A stretch of 64,000 nucleotides of DNA, from the NCBI RefSeq assembly GCF_024346375.1, contig NZ_JAGQCV010000004.1, positions 124,001 to 188,000 of the forward strand. Direction: 5' to 3'. The notes below the pieces were generated by a model that did no database searches, had not been told where the DNA came from, and saw nothing but the letters and a program-made list of their open reading frames with translations. Made by a program: the position numbers and the translations under genes. The stretch is from Synechococcus sp. ATX 2A4. Its GTDB lineage: Bacteria; Cyanobacteriota; Cyanobacteriia; PCC-6307; Cyanobiaceae. Below, one piece after another: positions 35,175 to 45,181 of the stretch (within the stretch, counting starts at the first letter, position 1; the number at the start of each line of letters is the position of its first letter).

Positions 35175-36313
35175 GGTGGCGGCCCCGGAGGGTAAGGACC
35201 GTCGGGGGCCCCATCGGCGGCGGCTGTTTCGACGGCGGGCTGGCCGAGGCCCGGCCGGGTGCTGGGGGTCAGGAGATCGCCATCCCGTTCCGGCCCACTG
35301 AAGGGATCGTCCACCAGGTTGAGGTGGCTGTCCAGATCGGGCCAGCGCACCAGCGGCAGCAGCTGGGCAGCGGCTCCGTTGAGCAGGGAGCTGTCGGAGT
35401 AGCAGCCCAGCATCAGATCGAGGCCGAGGCGCCTTGCCGTCTGCGCCATCAGCCAGGCCTCCGACAACCCGCCCGTCTTCAACAGCTTGATGTTCACCCC
35501 ATCGACATGGGGCGCCAATCGCAGCAGATCCTGCAGATCCCAGCAGCTCTCGTCGGCCACCAGTGGGATCGGGCAGTGCAGGTCGAGCGCGGCGAAGGCG
35601 GCGGCATCGGCCTCTGGATCCTTCAGGGCAGGCAACGGTTGTTCCACAAGCACCACCCCCTGCTGCGCCAACCATGGGATCAGGCTCTGCGCCGTGGGCA
35701 GGTCCCAGCCGCCGTTGGCATCCACCTGCAGCTCGGCGCCAGGGAAGCCCGCCAGTGCGGCCGCCACCGCCTGCACCAGCGCCCGGTCGTGGTCGGCACC
35801 ATCGGGGCTGCCGAGCTTGAGCTTCACCCGCCGCGGCCGCGCATCGAGCTGCTCCTGCCAGCTCACCAGCCGCGCGCGCACCTGCTCCACCGTGCCCAGC
35901 CCCAGGGTGACGCTGGTGGGGGCGCAGGCCTGGCGATTGAGTCCCCAGAGGCGCCAGAGCGGCTGGCCCAGGCGCCGGCCCCACCAGTCGTGCAGGGCCA
36001 GATCAATGGCGCAGCGGGCCGGCGGCGAGAGCCCGGCCAGCAGGGGCTGGAGCGCCTGGCGCTCGCTCGGATCATGGGGGCGGCCAAGGCCATCGGGGCG
36101 CTCAAGCCGCGGCAGCAGGGCGTCCAGTTCCGCCGCCACCTCGTCGGTGCTGAAGCGTCGATGGCCAGTGTCGAAGCCGCCGGATTCGCCCTGGCCGGTG
36201 GTGCCATCGTGTTCGATCTCCACGAGCACACGCTCGACGCCGCGCGAGGTGCCGCGGCTGATCGTGAGCGGCACGGCCTTGGTGAGAGAAAAGCGGCGAA
36301 GACGAGCGCGCAT
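35168..36313 (-). CDS. Enolase-superfamily dipeptide epimerase / N-acyl amino acid racemase-like (DgcA-like)
   Basis: A 381-residue muconate-lactonizing-enzyme subgroup protein. The acid/base lysine pair is in RVKLKLG (about residues 150-156). Metal ligands are visible in [15 protein letters not shown] and LVADES, and the second catalytic lysine is in NIKLLKTGG, followed by GCYSDSSLL. These are features of L-Ala-D/L-Glu epimerases and related racemases. The neighbouring DUF1611 gene favours a DgcA-type role on N-acetyl-D-glutamate, although muropeptide recycling is equally plausible. Start ATG 36311-36313. The divergent miaB lies 140 bp away. Confidence 0.8.
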   Translation of the reverse strand: MRARLRRFSLTKAVPLTISRGTSRGVERVLVEIEHDGTTGQGESGGFDTGHRRFSTDEVAAELDALLPRLERPDGLGRPHDPSERQALQPLLAGLSPPARCAIDLALHDWWGRRLGQPLWRLWGLNRQACAPTSVTLGLGTVEQVRARLVSWQEQLDARPRRVKLKLGSPDGADHDRALVQAVAAALAGFPGAELQVDANGGWDLPTAQSLIPWLAQQGVVLVEQPLPALKDPEADAAAFAALDLHCPIPLVADESCWDLQDLLRLAPHVDGVNIKLLKTGGLSEAWLMAQTARRLGLDLMLGCYSDSSLLNGAAAQLLPLVRWPDLDSHLNLVDDPFSGPERDGDLLTPSTRPGLGQPAVETAAADGAPDGPYPPGPPPC

Positions 36314-36411
36314 GCCCGGTAAGGGGCGCATCGGTTCCGCCCGCTGGCAGTCTCCGCCATGGCCGGTGGTTTGCGCCATCCCCGGGCCCCTGCGGTGTGA
36401 CCCGCAGCCGC

Positions 36412-36440
36412 GCCCTGCCCTGCCCTGCCCTGCCCTGCCC
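36412..36440. repeat. GCCCT pentanucleotide repeat between the epimerase gene and miaB
   Basis: Five full GCCCT units plus GCCC, uninterrupted over 29 bp. It lies in the 140-bp divergent intergenic region, 13 bp before the miaB ATG and about 100 bp before the epimerase start. Such short repeats can vary in copy number by slippage and would then alter the miaB leader. Confidence 0.92.
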
Positions 36441-36453
36441 AAGGATCCATGCC

Positions 36454-37908
36454 ATGGCCGAAACTGGTGCGATGAGCGCGACCACACCCACCAAAGGCAG
36501 CTACTGGATCACCACCTTCGGCTGCCAGATGAACAAGGCCGATTCCGAGCGCATGGCCGGAATCCTCGAAGCCATGGGCTATGCCGCAGGCAGCGATGAG
36601 CATTCGGCTGATCTGGTGCTTTACAACACCTGCACGATCCGCGACAACGCCGAGCAGAAGGTGTACAGCTACCTGGGCCGTCAGGCCCAGCGCAAACGCA
36701 TCAATCCCCACCTCACCCTGGTGGTGGCGGGCTGCGTGGCCCAGCAGGAGGGTGCGGCGCTGTTGCGGCGGGTGCCCGAGCTGGATCTGGTGATGGGCCC
36801 CCAGCACGCCAACCGCCTCGGCACCCTGCTGGAGCAGGTGGCCAGCGGCCAGCAGGTGGTCGCCACCGACGACCATCACATCCTCGAAGACATCACCACC
36901 GCTCGCCGCGACAGCGCCGTCTGCGGCTGGGTGAACGTGATCTACGGCTGCAACGAGCGCTGCACCTATTGCGTGGTGCCGGCGGTGCGGGGCCAGGAGC
37001 AGAGCCGCACCCCGCAGGCGATCCGGCAGGAGATCGAGGGACTGGCGGCACAGGGCTTCAAGGAGATCACCCTGCTGGGCCAGAACATCGATGCCTATGG
37101 CCGCGATCTGCCCGGCATCACCCCCGAAGGGCGGCGCCAGCACACCCTCACTGACCTGCTGCACGCGGTGCACGACGTGGGGGGGATCGAGCGGATCCGA
37201 TTCGCCACCAGCCACCCCCGCTACTTCACCGAACGGTTGATCGATGCCTGTGCCGCGCTGCCCAAGCTGTGTGAGCACTTCCACATCCCCTTCCAGAGCG
37301 GCGACGACGACGTGCTCAAGGCGATGGCAAGGGGTTACACGGTGGAGCGCTACCGCCGCATCCTCGAACGCATCCGTGAGCGGATGCCCGATGCGGCGAT
37401 CAGCGCCGACGTGATCGTGGCCTTTCCCGGCGAAACCGATGCCCAGTTCCGCCGCACCCTGGCCTTGATCGAGGAGATCGGCTTCGACCAGGTCAACACC
37501 GCCGCGTACTCGCCCCGCCCCGGCACCCCCGCCGCCGACTGGCCCGGCCAGCTGAGCGAAACCGTAAAGGTGGACCGGCTCCAGGAGATCAATGCCCTGG
37601 TGGAAACCACGGCCCGGGCGCGCAGCATGCGGTATCTGGGCCGCACCGAGGAGGTGCTGGTGGAGGCGCGCAACCCCAGACATCCCGATCAGTGGATGGG
37701 CCGCACCCGCACCAACCGGCTCACCTTCTTCCCTGCTGCCACCTTCCCTGCCGCCGCTGTCTCCGGTCCTGCGGCAGCGGCGGCACAACAGGGAGCAGAA
37801 CCGGGTGATGGGGCCATCCAGCCGGGCTCGCTGGTACCGGTCAGGATCGAGTCGGTGCGGGCGTTTTCGCTCTCCGGCCTGCCGCGCGTGCCGGCGCTGA
37901 GCCGCTAA
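36454..37908 (+). CDS. miaB: tRNA-2-methylthio-N6-dimethylallyladenosine synthase
   Basis: A 484-residue radical-SAM methylthiotransferase acting on i6A37 of tRNAs. N-terminal cluster cysteines are in [22 protein letters not shown] and VAGCVAQQE. The radical-SAM triad is [12 protein letters not shown], followed by [16 protein letters not shown] and a C-terminal TRAM region (LVEARNP...[16 protein letters not shown]). An Ala-rich insertion of about 30 residues (around 430-460) interrupts the TRAM end. The ATG at 36454 gives the standard N-terminus; the frame upstream translates the GCCCT repeat. Confidence 0.92.
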   Translation: MAETGAMSATTPTKGSYWITTFGCQMNKADSERMAGILEAMGYAAGSDEHSADLVLYNTCTIRDNAEQKVYSYLGRQAQRKRINPHLTLVVAGCVAQQEGAALLRRVPELDLVMGPQHANRLGTLLEQVASGQQVVATDDHHILEDITTARRDSAVCGWVNVIYGCNERCTYCVVPAVRGQEQSRTPQAIRQEIEGLAAQGFKEITLLGQNIDAYGRDLPGITPEGRRQHTLTDLLHAVHDVGGIERIRFATSHPRYFTERLIDACAALPKLCEHFHIPFQSGDDDVLKAMARGYTVERYRRILERIRERMPDAAISADVIVAFPGETDAQFRRTLALIEEIGFDQVNTAAYSPRPGTPAADWPGQLSETVKVDRLQEINALVETTARARSMRYLGRTEEVLVEARNPRHPDQWMGRTRTNRLTFFPAATFPAAAVSGPAAAAAQQGAEPGDGAIQPGSLVPVRIESVRAFSLSGLPRVPALSR

Positions 37909-37981
37909 GCCGGCGGGCCGCGCCTTCCTGACACTGATACGTTTGGCCTCTCGCTTCCGGCCCTGCGGCCAGTCCGACGCC

Positions 37982-39079
37982 ATGCCCTCAGCCCCGTGCA
38001 CGATCGGATTGGTGTTCGGAGGGGTCTCCGGGGAGCACGCCGTCTCGATTCGCTCGGCGATCACGGTGGCCGGAGCCCTGCGCCACGGCGATAACGCTGG
38101 CCGCTACCGCCTCTCCTGCTTCTACATCGATCTGCTGGGCCACTGGTGGCCGCCGGCGGTGGCCGATGCGGTGCTGGCCCAGGGGGTGCCGCCGGCGGCC
38201 GAACAGTTGCCTGCCACCCCGGTGCGCGCCGGCTTTCAGGGCCTGCCCGCCGGCTCCGCCGATGTGGAGGTGTGGTTTCCGGTGCTGCATGGCCCCAATG
38301 GCGAGGACGGCACCATCCAGGGGTTGTTCAGCCTGATGCAGGTGCCGTTCGTGGGGTCCGGCGTGCTCGGCTCCGCCGTTGGCATGGACAAGCTGGCGAT
38401 GAAAGCCGCCTTCGCCGCCGCCGGTCTGCCCCAGGTGCCCTATCAGGGCGTGGATGCCGCGGAGCTGGAGGGCCCGGGCGTCCCCTTGAAGTTGCTTGAA
38501 CGGCTGGAGCACCAGCTCGGCTATCCCTGCTTCATCAAGCCCGCCAACCTCGGATCTTCCGTGGGCATCAGCAAGGCGATCGATCGCCCCAGCCTGCTGG
38601 CCGGGCTGCGGGAGGCGGCCCGCCATGACCACCGCCTGGTGGTGGAACAGGGAGTGAAGGCGCGGGAGCTGGAGTGCGCCGTGCTCGGCAAGCGCCAGTT
38701 GCGTGCCTCGGTGGTGGGCGAGATCCGCTTCGATGCCGACTGGTACGACTACACCACCAAGTACAGCGAAGGGCTCAGCCACACCCTGATCCCGGCCCCG
38801 GTGGCGGAACCGGTGAGCCAGCGGGCGCGGGCCATGGCCATCGAGGCCTGCCGCGCGGTGGCGGCCGAGGGGCTCGCCCGGGTGGATTTCTTCTACGACG
38901 AGTCCAGCGGTGACCTCTGGCTCAACGAGATCAACACCCTGCCGGGCTTCACTTCGCAGAGCATGTACCCGATGCTCTGGGAGGCCACCGAACTGCCGCT
39001 GGAGGGCCTGGTGCACGAGCTGGTTCAGTTGGCGAGAGAATCACGCGGTGATGTGCAGGTAGGAGTTCAGGCGGCATGA
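37982..39079 (+). CDS. ddl: D-alanine--D-alanine ligase
   Basis: A 365-residue ATP-grasp enzyme that makes the D-Ala-D-Ala dipeptide for peptidoglycan. The signatures are [17 protein letters not shown] at the N-terminus, [16 protein letters not shown], the ATP-binding [16 protein letters not shown], and [17 protein letters not shown] at the C-terminus. The presence of the Ser in HAVS and the long omega loop are usual. It overlaps the next gene by 4 nt (ATGA) and heads the ddl-orphan-ftsQ-ftsZ cluster. Confidence 0.93.
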   Translation: MPSAPCTIGLVFGGVSGEHAVSIRSAITVAGALRHGDNAGRYRLSCFYIDLLGHWWPPAVADAVLAQGVPPAAEQLPATPVRAGFQGLPAGSADVEVWFPVLHGPNGEDGTIQGLFSLMQVPFVGSGVLGSAVGMDKLAMKAAFAAAGLPQVPYQGVDAAELEGPGVPLKLLERLEHQLGYPCFIKPANLGSSVGISKAIDRPSLLAGLREAARHDHRLVVEQGVKARELECAVLGKRQLRASVVGEIRFDADWYDYTTKYSEGLSHTLIPAPVAEPVSQRARAMAIEACRAVAAEGLARVDFFYDESSGDLWLNEINTLPGFTSQSMYPMLWEATELPLEGLVHELVQLARESRGDVQVGVQAA

Positions 39080-39486
39080 CGCACGGATTGCTCTGGCTCC
39101 CGTTACTGCTGGTGTTTGTGCTGCTCACGGCCCTCGGCTGGCTGGAGCGGCGGCGGCAGCGTCTTTTCCGCGACTGGGCCGTGGGGGCCGAGTTGGCCAA
39201 GCTTGATGGCTGTGGGGCAGCGCTGCTGCGCGACGGCCAGCTGATCTGGAGCACCTTTGAGGCGGGACAACTGAAACCCCAGGGTGACTTCCAGATCAGC
39301 AAGCTGGAACTGCTCGAACTGATGGCGCTCGGTTCCGGCGATGCGCCTCTCACCGAAGAAAGTCAGGGCAGCTGTCGGCTCAGGCTGGTGGGCAACGGCG
39401 AGCAGAAGGATGTGCCCTTCGCTGATGCCGAACGGGCGCGCCGCTGGATGCACGACCTGATGGCCCGCTCCCGTTGCGAGCTGTGA
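39076..39486 (+). CDS. Single-helix membrane protein between ddl and ftsQ, unknown function
   Basis: A 136-residue protein with one N-terminal transmembrane helix ([19 protein letters not shown]) followed by a basic [15 protein letters not shown] and a soluble domain without recognised motifs. Both of its ends overlap its neighbours (ATGA with ddl, GTGA with ftsQ), so it is tightly coupled to cell-wall and division genes. A role in envelope or divisome assembly is inference from position. Confidence 0.7.
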   Translation: MTHGLLWLPLLLVFVLLTALGWLERRRQRLFRDWAVGAELAKLDGCGAALLRDGQLIWSTFEAGQLKPQGDFQISKLELLELMALGSGDAPLTEESQGSCRLRLVGNGEQKDVPFADAERARRWMHDLMARSRCEL

Positions 39487-40322
39487 GCCAGGCGCCTCTG
39501 CCTCCTGGGGTGGAGCGGCGCCGCCAGTTGCGCCTTCAGCGCCGCAACGAACGCCTGCGCAATCTCTGGCGTCTGCTGCTGCTCTCCGCCGGTGCGGCCG
39601 GCCTGGGCTACGTGCTGTTGCGCCAGGGGTGGTCGTTGCAGGGGCCGGATCAGGTGCTGGTGATCGGCAGCAAGCATGTGAGCCGTGGGGAGGTGATCCG
39701 CGCTGCCCAGCTGCGCTTTCCGCTCACCTTGCTGAGCCTGCAGCCACGGGAGCTCAAAGAGCGGCTGGCGGCGGCTCTGCCGGTGGAGCAGGTGGGCGTG
39801 CAGCGCCTGATGCTGCCGCCCCGCCTGCGCATCGATCTGGTCGATCGCCAGGCGGTGGCCATGGCCGAGCGCCGCACCCCGACCGGCCTCAACCGGGGCT
39901 GTGTGGATCGGCTCGGCAACTGGATGAACTGCGGCCCCCAGCTGACCGGCCAATCCGGCGGTCTGTCGCCGAGCCGGCTGCTGGTGCGCGGCTGGCAGCC
40001 GGCTTACCGCGCACCCCTCGCCCAGGTGCTGGCCCAGCGCGAGCGGCTGGGCGAGAACCTCAGCCAGATCCGCTTCGAGCCCACCGGCACCATCGTGCTG
40101 CTCACCCGCAATCTTGGCGAGGTGCGCCTGGGGCCTCCCGACGGCCAGCTCACCCGCCGCCTCGAAGTGCTGGAGCATCTGGAGGCGGAGCTTCCCGCCC
40201 GGGTGAAGGGCAAGCCGGTGAACACAATTGATCTGAGCGATCCCGACCGGCCGGAACTGGGCCTCACCGTGCGTCCGCCCACGGTTGCCGCCCCCCGGCG
40301 GCCGATCCCCGCCACCAACTGA
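39483..40322 (+). CDS. ftsQ: Cell division protein FtsQ
   Basis: A 279-residue bitopic membrane protein: a basic cytoplasmic head (about 1-28), one transmembrane helix ([20 protein letters not shown]), and a POTRA-like domain starting [29 protein letters not shown]. The FtsQ-type beta domain follows with the conserved DxxG-like turn (VDRLGNWM). It links early and late divisome components. The GTG at 39483 overlaps the preceding stop. The C-terminus is Pro/Arg-rich. Confidence 0.85.
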   Translation: MSQAPLPPGVERRRQLRLQRRNERLRNLWRLLLLSAGAAGLGYVLLRQGWSLQGPDQVLVIGSKHVSRGEVIRAAQLRFPLTLLSLQPRELKERLAAALPVEQVGVQRLMLPPRLRIDLVDRQAVAMAERRTPTGLNRGCVDRLGNWMNCGPQLTGQSGGLSPSRLLVRGWQPAYRAPLAQVLAQRERLGENLSQIRFEPTGTIVLLTRNLGEVRLGPPDGQLTRRLEVLEHLEAELPARVKGKPVNTIDLSDPDRPELGLTVRPPTVAAPRRPIPATN

Positions 40323-40387
40323 CGCCCTCGGGGGCGCCGGCCCGCTTGCTCAGGCTTTTCTCAGCGCCTGATGGTCGCATTGCGAGA

Positions 40388-41641
40388 ATGGAAGATTCGA
40401 GCGAATGTGTGGGATCGGACAATCCCTTTCCCGCACCTGAAGGACATAATGCTGTCCGAGATGAGGGTTCAGCGCGCTTGATGGAGACTGCACCGGAAGG
40501 CCTCCCCCTTGTCGACCACGTTGGCTCCAACGGACACGCCGTGACTTCTTCTCACCCCAGCAGCAACGGCATCGTTCCCAGCCAGACGGCATGCATCGAA
40601 GTGATCGGGGTCGGCGGTGGCGGCAGCAATGCCGTGAACCGGATGATCGCCTCCGATCTGCAGGGGGTGGGCTTCCGCGTACTCAACACCGACGCTCAGG
40701 CCCTGTTGCTTTCCCAGGCCCAGAACCGCCTGCAGCTCGGTCAGAAACTCACCCGCGGCCTCGGTGCCGGCGGCAACCCCGCCATCGGCCAGAAGGCGGC
40801 TGAAGAATCCCGTAATGAGCTCCAGGAGGCGATGCAGGGCGCCGATCTGGTGTTCATCGCCGCCGGCATGGGGGGCGGCACCGGTACCGGTGCGGCACCG
40901 ATCCTTGCCGAGGTGGCCAAGGAGTGCGGCGCCCTCACCGTGGGGATTGTCACCAAGCCGTTCAGTTTCGAGGGCCGCAAGCGGCTGCGCCAGGCCGAAG
41001 AGGGGATCGCCCGCCTGGCGGAGCATGTCGACACCCTGATCGTCATCCCCAACGACCGCCTGCGCGATGCGATCGCTGGCGCTCCCCTCCAGGAAGCCTT
41101 CCGCCACGCCGATGACGTCCTGCGCCAGGGCGTCAAGGGCATCAGCGACATCATCACCAAGCCGGGCCTGGTCAACGTCGACTTCGCCGATGTGCGCTCG
41201 GTGATGACCCTGGCGGGCACCGCCCTGCTGGGCATCGGCGTGGGCTCCGGGCGCTCCCGCGCGATCGAGGCCGCTCAGGCGGCGATGAGCAGCCCACTGC
41301 TGGAGTCGGCACGCATCGACGGTGCCAAGGGCTGCGTCATCAACGTGAGCGGCGGCAAGGACATGACCCTCGAGGACATGACCACCGCAGCGGAGGTCAT
41401 CTACGACATGGTCGACCCTGACGCCAACATCATTATCGGCGCCGTTGTCGACGACCGTCTTGAGGGCGAAATCCATGTGACGGTGATCGCCACCGGCTTC
41501 GAGAGCGGCGCTCCCTACCGCTCCGAGCGGGCCACCCCCTCCTTCGCCACGCCACCGGCGGCGGAATCCCCCGCCGACCACCGTGGCGCCAAGATCCCTC
41601 CCTTCCTGCTCAACCGCCAGTCGCACCTCCGCGAGGAGTAA
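40388..41641 (+). CDS. ftsZ: Cell division protein FtsZ
   Basis: A 417-residue tubulin-like GTPase that forms the Z-ring. A variable N-terminal extension of about 65 residues precedes the core [18 protein letters not shown]. The GTP signature is [12 protein letters not shown], and the T7 loop is in [18 protein letters not shown]. The C-terminal conserved peptide [12 protein letters not shown], which binds FtsA/SepF-type partners, is present just before the end. The ATG at 40388 is chosen; an upstream TTG exists at 40346. 65 bp separate it from ftsQ, so it may have its own promoter. Confidence 0.95.
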   Translation: MEDSSECVGSDNPFPAPEGHNAVRDEGSARLMETAPEGLPLVDHVGSNGHAVTSSHPSSNGIVPSQTACIEVIGVGGGGSNAVNRMIASDLQGVGFRVLNTDAQALLLSQAQNRLQLGQKLTRGLGAGGNPAIGQKAAEESRNELQEAMQGADLVFIAAGMGGGTGTGAAPILAEVAKECGALTVGIVTKPFSFEGRKRLRQAEEGIARLAEHVDTLIVIPNDRLRDAIAGAPLQEAFRHADDVLRQGVKGISDIITKPGLVNVDFADVRSVMTLAGTALLGIGVGSGRSRAIEAAQAAMSSPLLESARIDGAKGCVINVSGGKDMTLEDMTTAAEVIYDMVDPDANIIIGAVVDDRLEGEIHVTVIATGFESGAPYRSERATPSFATPPAAESPADHRGAKIPPFLLNRQSHLREE

Positions 41642-41811
41642 CGCTGAGCCAACAGGGCCGGCGTCCTTGTGGATGCCGAGCCTGCGCTCGCTTACGGCGA
41701 TATTTTCAGCATTGCTGAACCCGGTTTACGCACGACTGACGGCGTTTCAGCCTGGCCAGCAGTGCGTGAAGCGGCAAAACGGCTGCGCCAAAAGGCCTGC
41801 ATTGAAAAGGG
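41642..41811. other. Non-coding stretch downstream of ftsZ
   Basis: Between the ftsZ stop and the SRP RNA gene, about 170 bp carry no gene I can support. A short open frame from about 41669 exists on the plus strand but runs through the SRP RNA gene and lacks a plausible ribosome-binding site. No terminator was seen for ftsZ. Confidence 0.5.
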
Positions 41812-41907
41812 TGACCCGGAGACCACGCCTGCCTGGAGCATCCCGTGTGGCTGCTCCCTTCCAGGCCTGACCAGATTTGGGCGTCCGGGCCGCGTGGGTC
41901 CGAGTCG
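41812..41907 (-). ncRNA. ffs: Signal recognition particle RNA (4.5S type)
   Basis: On the minus strand the conserved SRP core is present: GGTCAGGCCTGGAAGGGAGCAGCC (41848-41871 region), containing the GGAA tetraloop and the AGCAGCC side of the Ffh-binding internal loop. The ends pair to close the hairpin: GACTCGG (41900-41906) with CCGGGTC (41813-41819), and ACC/ACGC with GCGT/GGT just inside. A -10-like TAGCAT (41913-41918) lies 6-7 nt before the proposed 5' end. The length of about 96 nt is usual for cyanobacteria. Exact ends are inferred from pairing. Confidence 0.88.
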
Positions 41908-41946
41908 AGGCGATGCTAGCAAGGAGCTGCCTGCGCCTTCGCTCGC

Positions 41947-42765
41947 GTGCCCCTGCGCCCTGCAGATCTGATCCACCGCAAGCAGGCCGGTCTGCCGATC
42001 CGGATGCTCACCGCCTGGGATGCCCTCTCAGCTGCGCTGGTGCAGGCCGCGGGCGTCGAAGCGGTGTTGGTGGGCGATTCCCTGGCGATGGTGGTGCTGG
42101 GCCATGCCACCACCTTGCCGGTCACACTGGAGGAAATGATCCACCACACCAAGGCGGTGGGCCGGGGCCTGGGGGGAACTGCGTCAGAGCGGCCCATGGT
42201 GATCTGCGATCTGCCCTTTCTCAGTTATCAATGCGGCGGCGATCTGGCCATGGCCGCCGCCGGCCGGGTGCTCAAGGAAACCGAGGCCGCGGCGGTGAAG
42301 CTCGAAGGCGGCGAGGCGGAAACCCTGCAGGTGGTCGACCGGCTGGTGCGCACCGGCGTGCCGGTGATGGGCCACCTCGGTCTCACCCCCCAGTCGGTGC
42401 ATCAGCTGGGCTACCGGCGCCAAGCGAACGATCCGATCAGCCAGGAGCGGCTGCGGCGCCAGGCCAGGGATCTGGAGGCGGCCGGCTGCTTCGCCTTGGT
42501 GCTTGAGCATGTGCCCGGGCCCCTCGCCTCCAGCCTGCGGCGCCAGCTCACGATCCCAGTGATCGGCATCGGCGCCGGGGACGATTGCGACGGCCAGGTG
42601 CGGGTCACCGCCGACCTGCTCGGGCTCACCAGCCGGCAACCGCCGTTCAGTCCACCGCTGATCGATGGGCGCCAGCTGGCGGTGCAGGCGCTGCGCCAAT
42701 GGACGGAGCACGCGGGGCCCGCTGCTCCCACCATCCGACCATCACCCGCAGCACCGCATTGCTGA
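41947..42765 (+). CDS. panB: 3-methyl-2-oxobutanoate hydroxymethyltransferase
   Basis: A 272-residue TIM-barrel enzyme of pantothenate synthesis that transfers a hydroxymethyl group from methylene-tetrahydrofolate to 2-oxoisovalerate. The family segments are [33 protein letters not shown] (with the metal-binding Asp), [21 protein letters not shown] and [18 protein letters not shown]. It starts at GTG 41947, 39 bp from the divergent SRP RNA. The C-terminal about 40 codons overlap the convergent HemW-like gene by 119 nt. Confidence 0.9.
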   Translation: MPLRPADLIHRKQAGLPIRMLTAWDALSAALVQAAGVEAVLVGDSLAMVVLGHATTLPVTLEEMIHHTKAVGRGLGGTASERPMVICDLPFLSYQCGGDLAMAAAGRVLKETEAAAVKLEGGEAETLQVVDRLVRTGVPVMGHLGLTPQSVHQLGYRRQANDPISQERLRRQARDLEAAGCFALVLEHVPGPLASSLRRQLTIPVIGIGAGDDCDGQVRVTADLLGLTSRQPPFSPPLIDGRQLAVQALRQWTEHAGPAAPTIRPSPAAPHC

Positions 42766-43948
42766 GAGCGAGGCCGGCGGGATCGCTGAGCCGCCAGCGC
42801 CCGCCCTCGATGCTCAGCAGCCCTCGGCAGCCGGCGTCTGAGAGCTGGGCCAGGAGATCCTCCAGGTCGGTGTTGCGCAGGCCGTGGCGGCGGGCTAGCT
42901 CGGCCATGGCCACCCCTTCGCGCCGCCGCAGCCCCACGATCAGCAGCTCATCAAGCGCCATGCCGCTGCCGGCGGGCTCTGCTGCCGGCTGTTTTGTCGC
43001 TGTGGCGGTGTGCTGTTCCATCGGCTCCGTCAACCAGCCGGCATAGGCCGCGCGGGTGCGGGGCCGGGCCAGCCGGAGACCGTAAGGAGCCGAGGTGGCG
43101 CCCATGCCGAAGCCCCACCAACCCGCGCCGCTCCAGTACACGCGGTTGTGGCGGGAGGCGTGACCAGGCCTGGCGTAGTTGGAGATCTCGTAGTGGCCGT
43201 AGCCGGCCGCGCGCAGGCGTTCCCAGGTGAGATCCATCAGGTCGGCGCCCAGATCTGGCTCCGGCAGCTCCAGTAGGCCCTGCTGCTGCCGCCGGGCGAA
43301 CACGGTGCCGGGTTCCACGATCAGGTCGTAGATCGAGAGGTGGGGCGGGCTCAGGGCGAGGGCTTGCTCCAGTTGCCCCCGCCAGTGGGTCAGGTTCTGC
43401 TGCGGCAGTCCTTGAATCAGGTCCAGGCTCCAGCTGCGCAGGCCATCGTGCTGACGCGCCTGCTGCAGCCAGCTGGCCGCCTCCAGCAGATCCCGGCGCC
43501 GGTGGCGGCGCCCGAGCCGCTCCAGCACCCCGTCATCGAAGCTCTGGCCCCCCAGGCTGACGCGGTTCACCCCCACCGCCAGCACGCCATCGAGGCGGGG
43601 GCGATCGAAGCTGGCCGGATCCATCTCCAGGGTGATCTCGGCTCCGGCGGCGATGCCGTAGCGCTGCTTCAGCGCCCCCAGCACGGCGCGGATCTGGTCA
43701 GGGGTGAGCAGCGAAGGCGTGCCACCGCCCAGATACACCGTGGAGAGCGGCGGGCCGGCTGGGCTGGCGGCGATTTCGCCCAACAGCAGCTTCAGGTAGG
43801 CCTGGATTGAACCGGAGCTGGCGCCATCGGCCCGATCGCCGAGCGGCACCACGGCGAAGTCGCAGTAGAAGCAGCGCCGGTGGCAAAAGGGGATGTGCAC
43901 ATAGGCGCTGCGCGGCCCCCGGGATTCACCAATGGTGGGGATGTCCAT
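42647..43948 (-). CDS. HemW-like radical SAM protein (coproporphyrinogen III oxidase-like)
   Basis: A 433-residue radical-SAM protein of the HemN/HemW family. The [4Fe-4S] motif is [18 protein letters not shown] (CxxxCxxC), followed by [11 protein letters not shown], the GGEP-equivalent. The shorter N-terminus favours HemW, a heme chaperone-like protein, over true HemN oxidase. The C-terminal helical domain ends near [17 protein letters not shown]; the last about 30 residues (Ala/Pro-rich) lie in the region overlapping panB. The ATG at 43948 is preferred to the TTG at 43954. Confidence 0.82.
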   Translation of the reverse strand: MDIPTIGESRGPRSAYVHIPFCHRRCFYCDFAVVPLGDRADGASSGSIQAYLKLLLGEIAASPAGPPLSTVYLGGGTPSLLTPDQIRAVLGALKQRYGIAAGAEITLEMDPASFDRPRLDGVLAVGVNRVSLGGQSFDDGVLERLGRRHRRRDLLEAASWLQQARQHDGLRSWSLDLIQGLPQQNLTHWRGQLEQALALSPPHLSIYDLIVEPGTVFARRQQQGLLELPEPDLGADLMDLTWERLRAAGYGHYEISNYARPGHASRHNRVYWSGAGWWGFGMGATSAPYGLRLARPRTRAAYAGWLTEPMEQHTATATKQPAAEPAGSGMALDELLIVGLRRREGVAMAELARRHGLRNTDLEDLLAQLSDAGCRGLLSIEGGRWRLSDPAGLALSNAVLRVMVGWWEQRAPRAPSIGAAPAPPAGAHRSAVD

Positions 43949-44038
43949 CGCCAAATGGTCGGTTACGACGCCCGGTCAAAGCGACCGGAATCGGGCATGC
44001 TGCAGGTCCTGAGCCGAGGGGACCCCACAACCGAACCC

Positions 44039-45151
44039 ATGGTGGATCCGCTCATCCTGCTCCTGTTTCTCATCTCTGGCGCCGCCACCGGCTGGCTGGG
44101 GGTGGATCTGCTGCCGGAAAACCTGCTGATCCAGGTCACCAATGTGGAGGGGCTGCGCTGGGTGCTGGGCGGTTTCGGTGCCTTCTTCGGTCTGTTGGCG
44201 GGCTTCTTCTTCCAGCTGCTGCGCCGCCGGTTGATGCGGCAGGTGCGCACCATGCCCACCGACCTGCTGGTGAGCCGGGCGGTGGGCTTGATCCTGGGGC
44301 TGTTGGTGGCCAACCTGCTGCTGGCGCCGATCCTGCTGCTGCCCCTTCCCTGGGAGGTGGTGTTCGTCAAGCCGCTGGCGGCGATCCTGAGCAACGTGTT
44401 CTTCGGCGTGCTGGGCTACAACCTGGCCGAGGTGCACGGCCGCACCCTGCTGCGCCTGTTCAACCCCTCCAGCGCCGAAGCGTTGCTGGTGGCCGAAGGA
44501 GTGCTGCAGCCGGCCTCCGCCAAGATCCTCGACACCAGCGTGATCATCGACGGCCGCATCAAGGGGCTGCTGGAGTCGGGGTTGCTGGAGGGCCAGGTGA
44601 TTGTGGCCCAGGCGGTGATTGATGAGCTCCAGCAACTGGCCGATTCCGGTAACGCGGAAAAGCGGGGCAAGGGCCGGCGCGGGCTGAATCTGCTGGCGGC
44701 GCTGCGTGAAACCTATGGCCGCCGCCTGGTCGTGAACAGCACCCGCTACGAAGGCAGCGGCGCTGACGACAAACTGCTCAAGCTCACCGCCGACACCGGC
44801 GGCACCCTCCTCACCGCTGACTACAACCTGGCCAAGGTGGCCCAGGTGCAGGCTCTCAAGGTGATGAACCTCAGCGCCCTGGTGGTGTCCCTGCGGCCGG
44901 AAGTGCAGCCGGGCGATGCCCTGCAGCTCAAGATCGTGCGCGAGGGCAAGGAGGCCGACCAGGGCGTGGGCTACCTGGAAGACGGCACCATGGTGGTGGT
45001 GGAAGCTGCCCGCAAGCGCATCGGCCAGCGTCTGCCGGTCACCGTCACCGGCGCCCTGCAGACACCCACCGGCCGCATGGTGTTCGCCCGCTGCGACCAT
45101 GAGGATCCCCGACCTGCCGCCGAGGTCCGTCAGCCCACAGGCCCCCGCTAG
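44039..45151 (+). CDS. Membrane-anchored PIN/TRAM domain protein (YacL-like)
   Basis: A 370-residue protein with four predicted transmembrane helices in the first about 130 residues, then a PIN ribonuclease-like domain starting KILDTSVIIDGRI (first catalytic Asp) with later acidic residues in VIDELQQLADS and TLLTADYNLAKVA. A TRAM domain (about 285-350: LQLKIVREGKEADQGVGYLEDGTMVVVE) follows. This is the domain order of B. subtilis YacL. It is a likely membrane-bound RNase or RNA-binding protein; the target is unknown. Confidence 0.82.
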   Translation: MVDPLILLLFLISGAATGWLGVDLLPENLLIQVTNVEGLRWVLGGFGAFFGLLAGFFFQLLRRRLMRQVRTMPTDLLVSRAVGLILGLLVANLLLAPILLLPLPWEVVFVKPLAAILSNVFFGVLGYNLAEVHGRTLLRLFNPSSAEALLVAEGVLQPASAKILDTSVIIDGRIKGLLESGLLEGQVIVAQAVIDELQQLADSGNAEKRGKGRRGLNLLAALRETYGRRLVVNSTRYEGSGADDKLLKLTADTGGTLLTADYNLAKVAQVQALKVMNLSALVVSLRPEVQPGDALQLKIVREGKEADQGVGYLEDGTMVVVEAARKRIGQRLPVTVTGALQTPTGRMVFARCDHEDPRPAAEVRQPTGPR

Positions 45152-45181
45152 GCTCCCAAGAGGTTTTCCGGGCGTTCCCTG

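Noticed and set aside
36412-36440. GCCCT repeat considered as a CRISPR-like or phage attachment site
   Set aside because: It is a pure 5-bp tract without spacers; no integrase gene or direct-repeat pair elsewhere in the window.
35863-38064. A 733-codon minus-strand open frame opposite miaB and part of the epimerase gene
   Set aside because: Antisense to miaB, whose radical-SAM motifs are intact; no protein family pattern in the antisense product.
41669-41971. A 100-codon plus-strand open frame after ftsZ
   Set aside because: It runs through the SRP RNA gene and the panB start, with no ribosome-binding site and no recognisable family.
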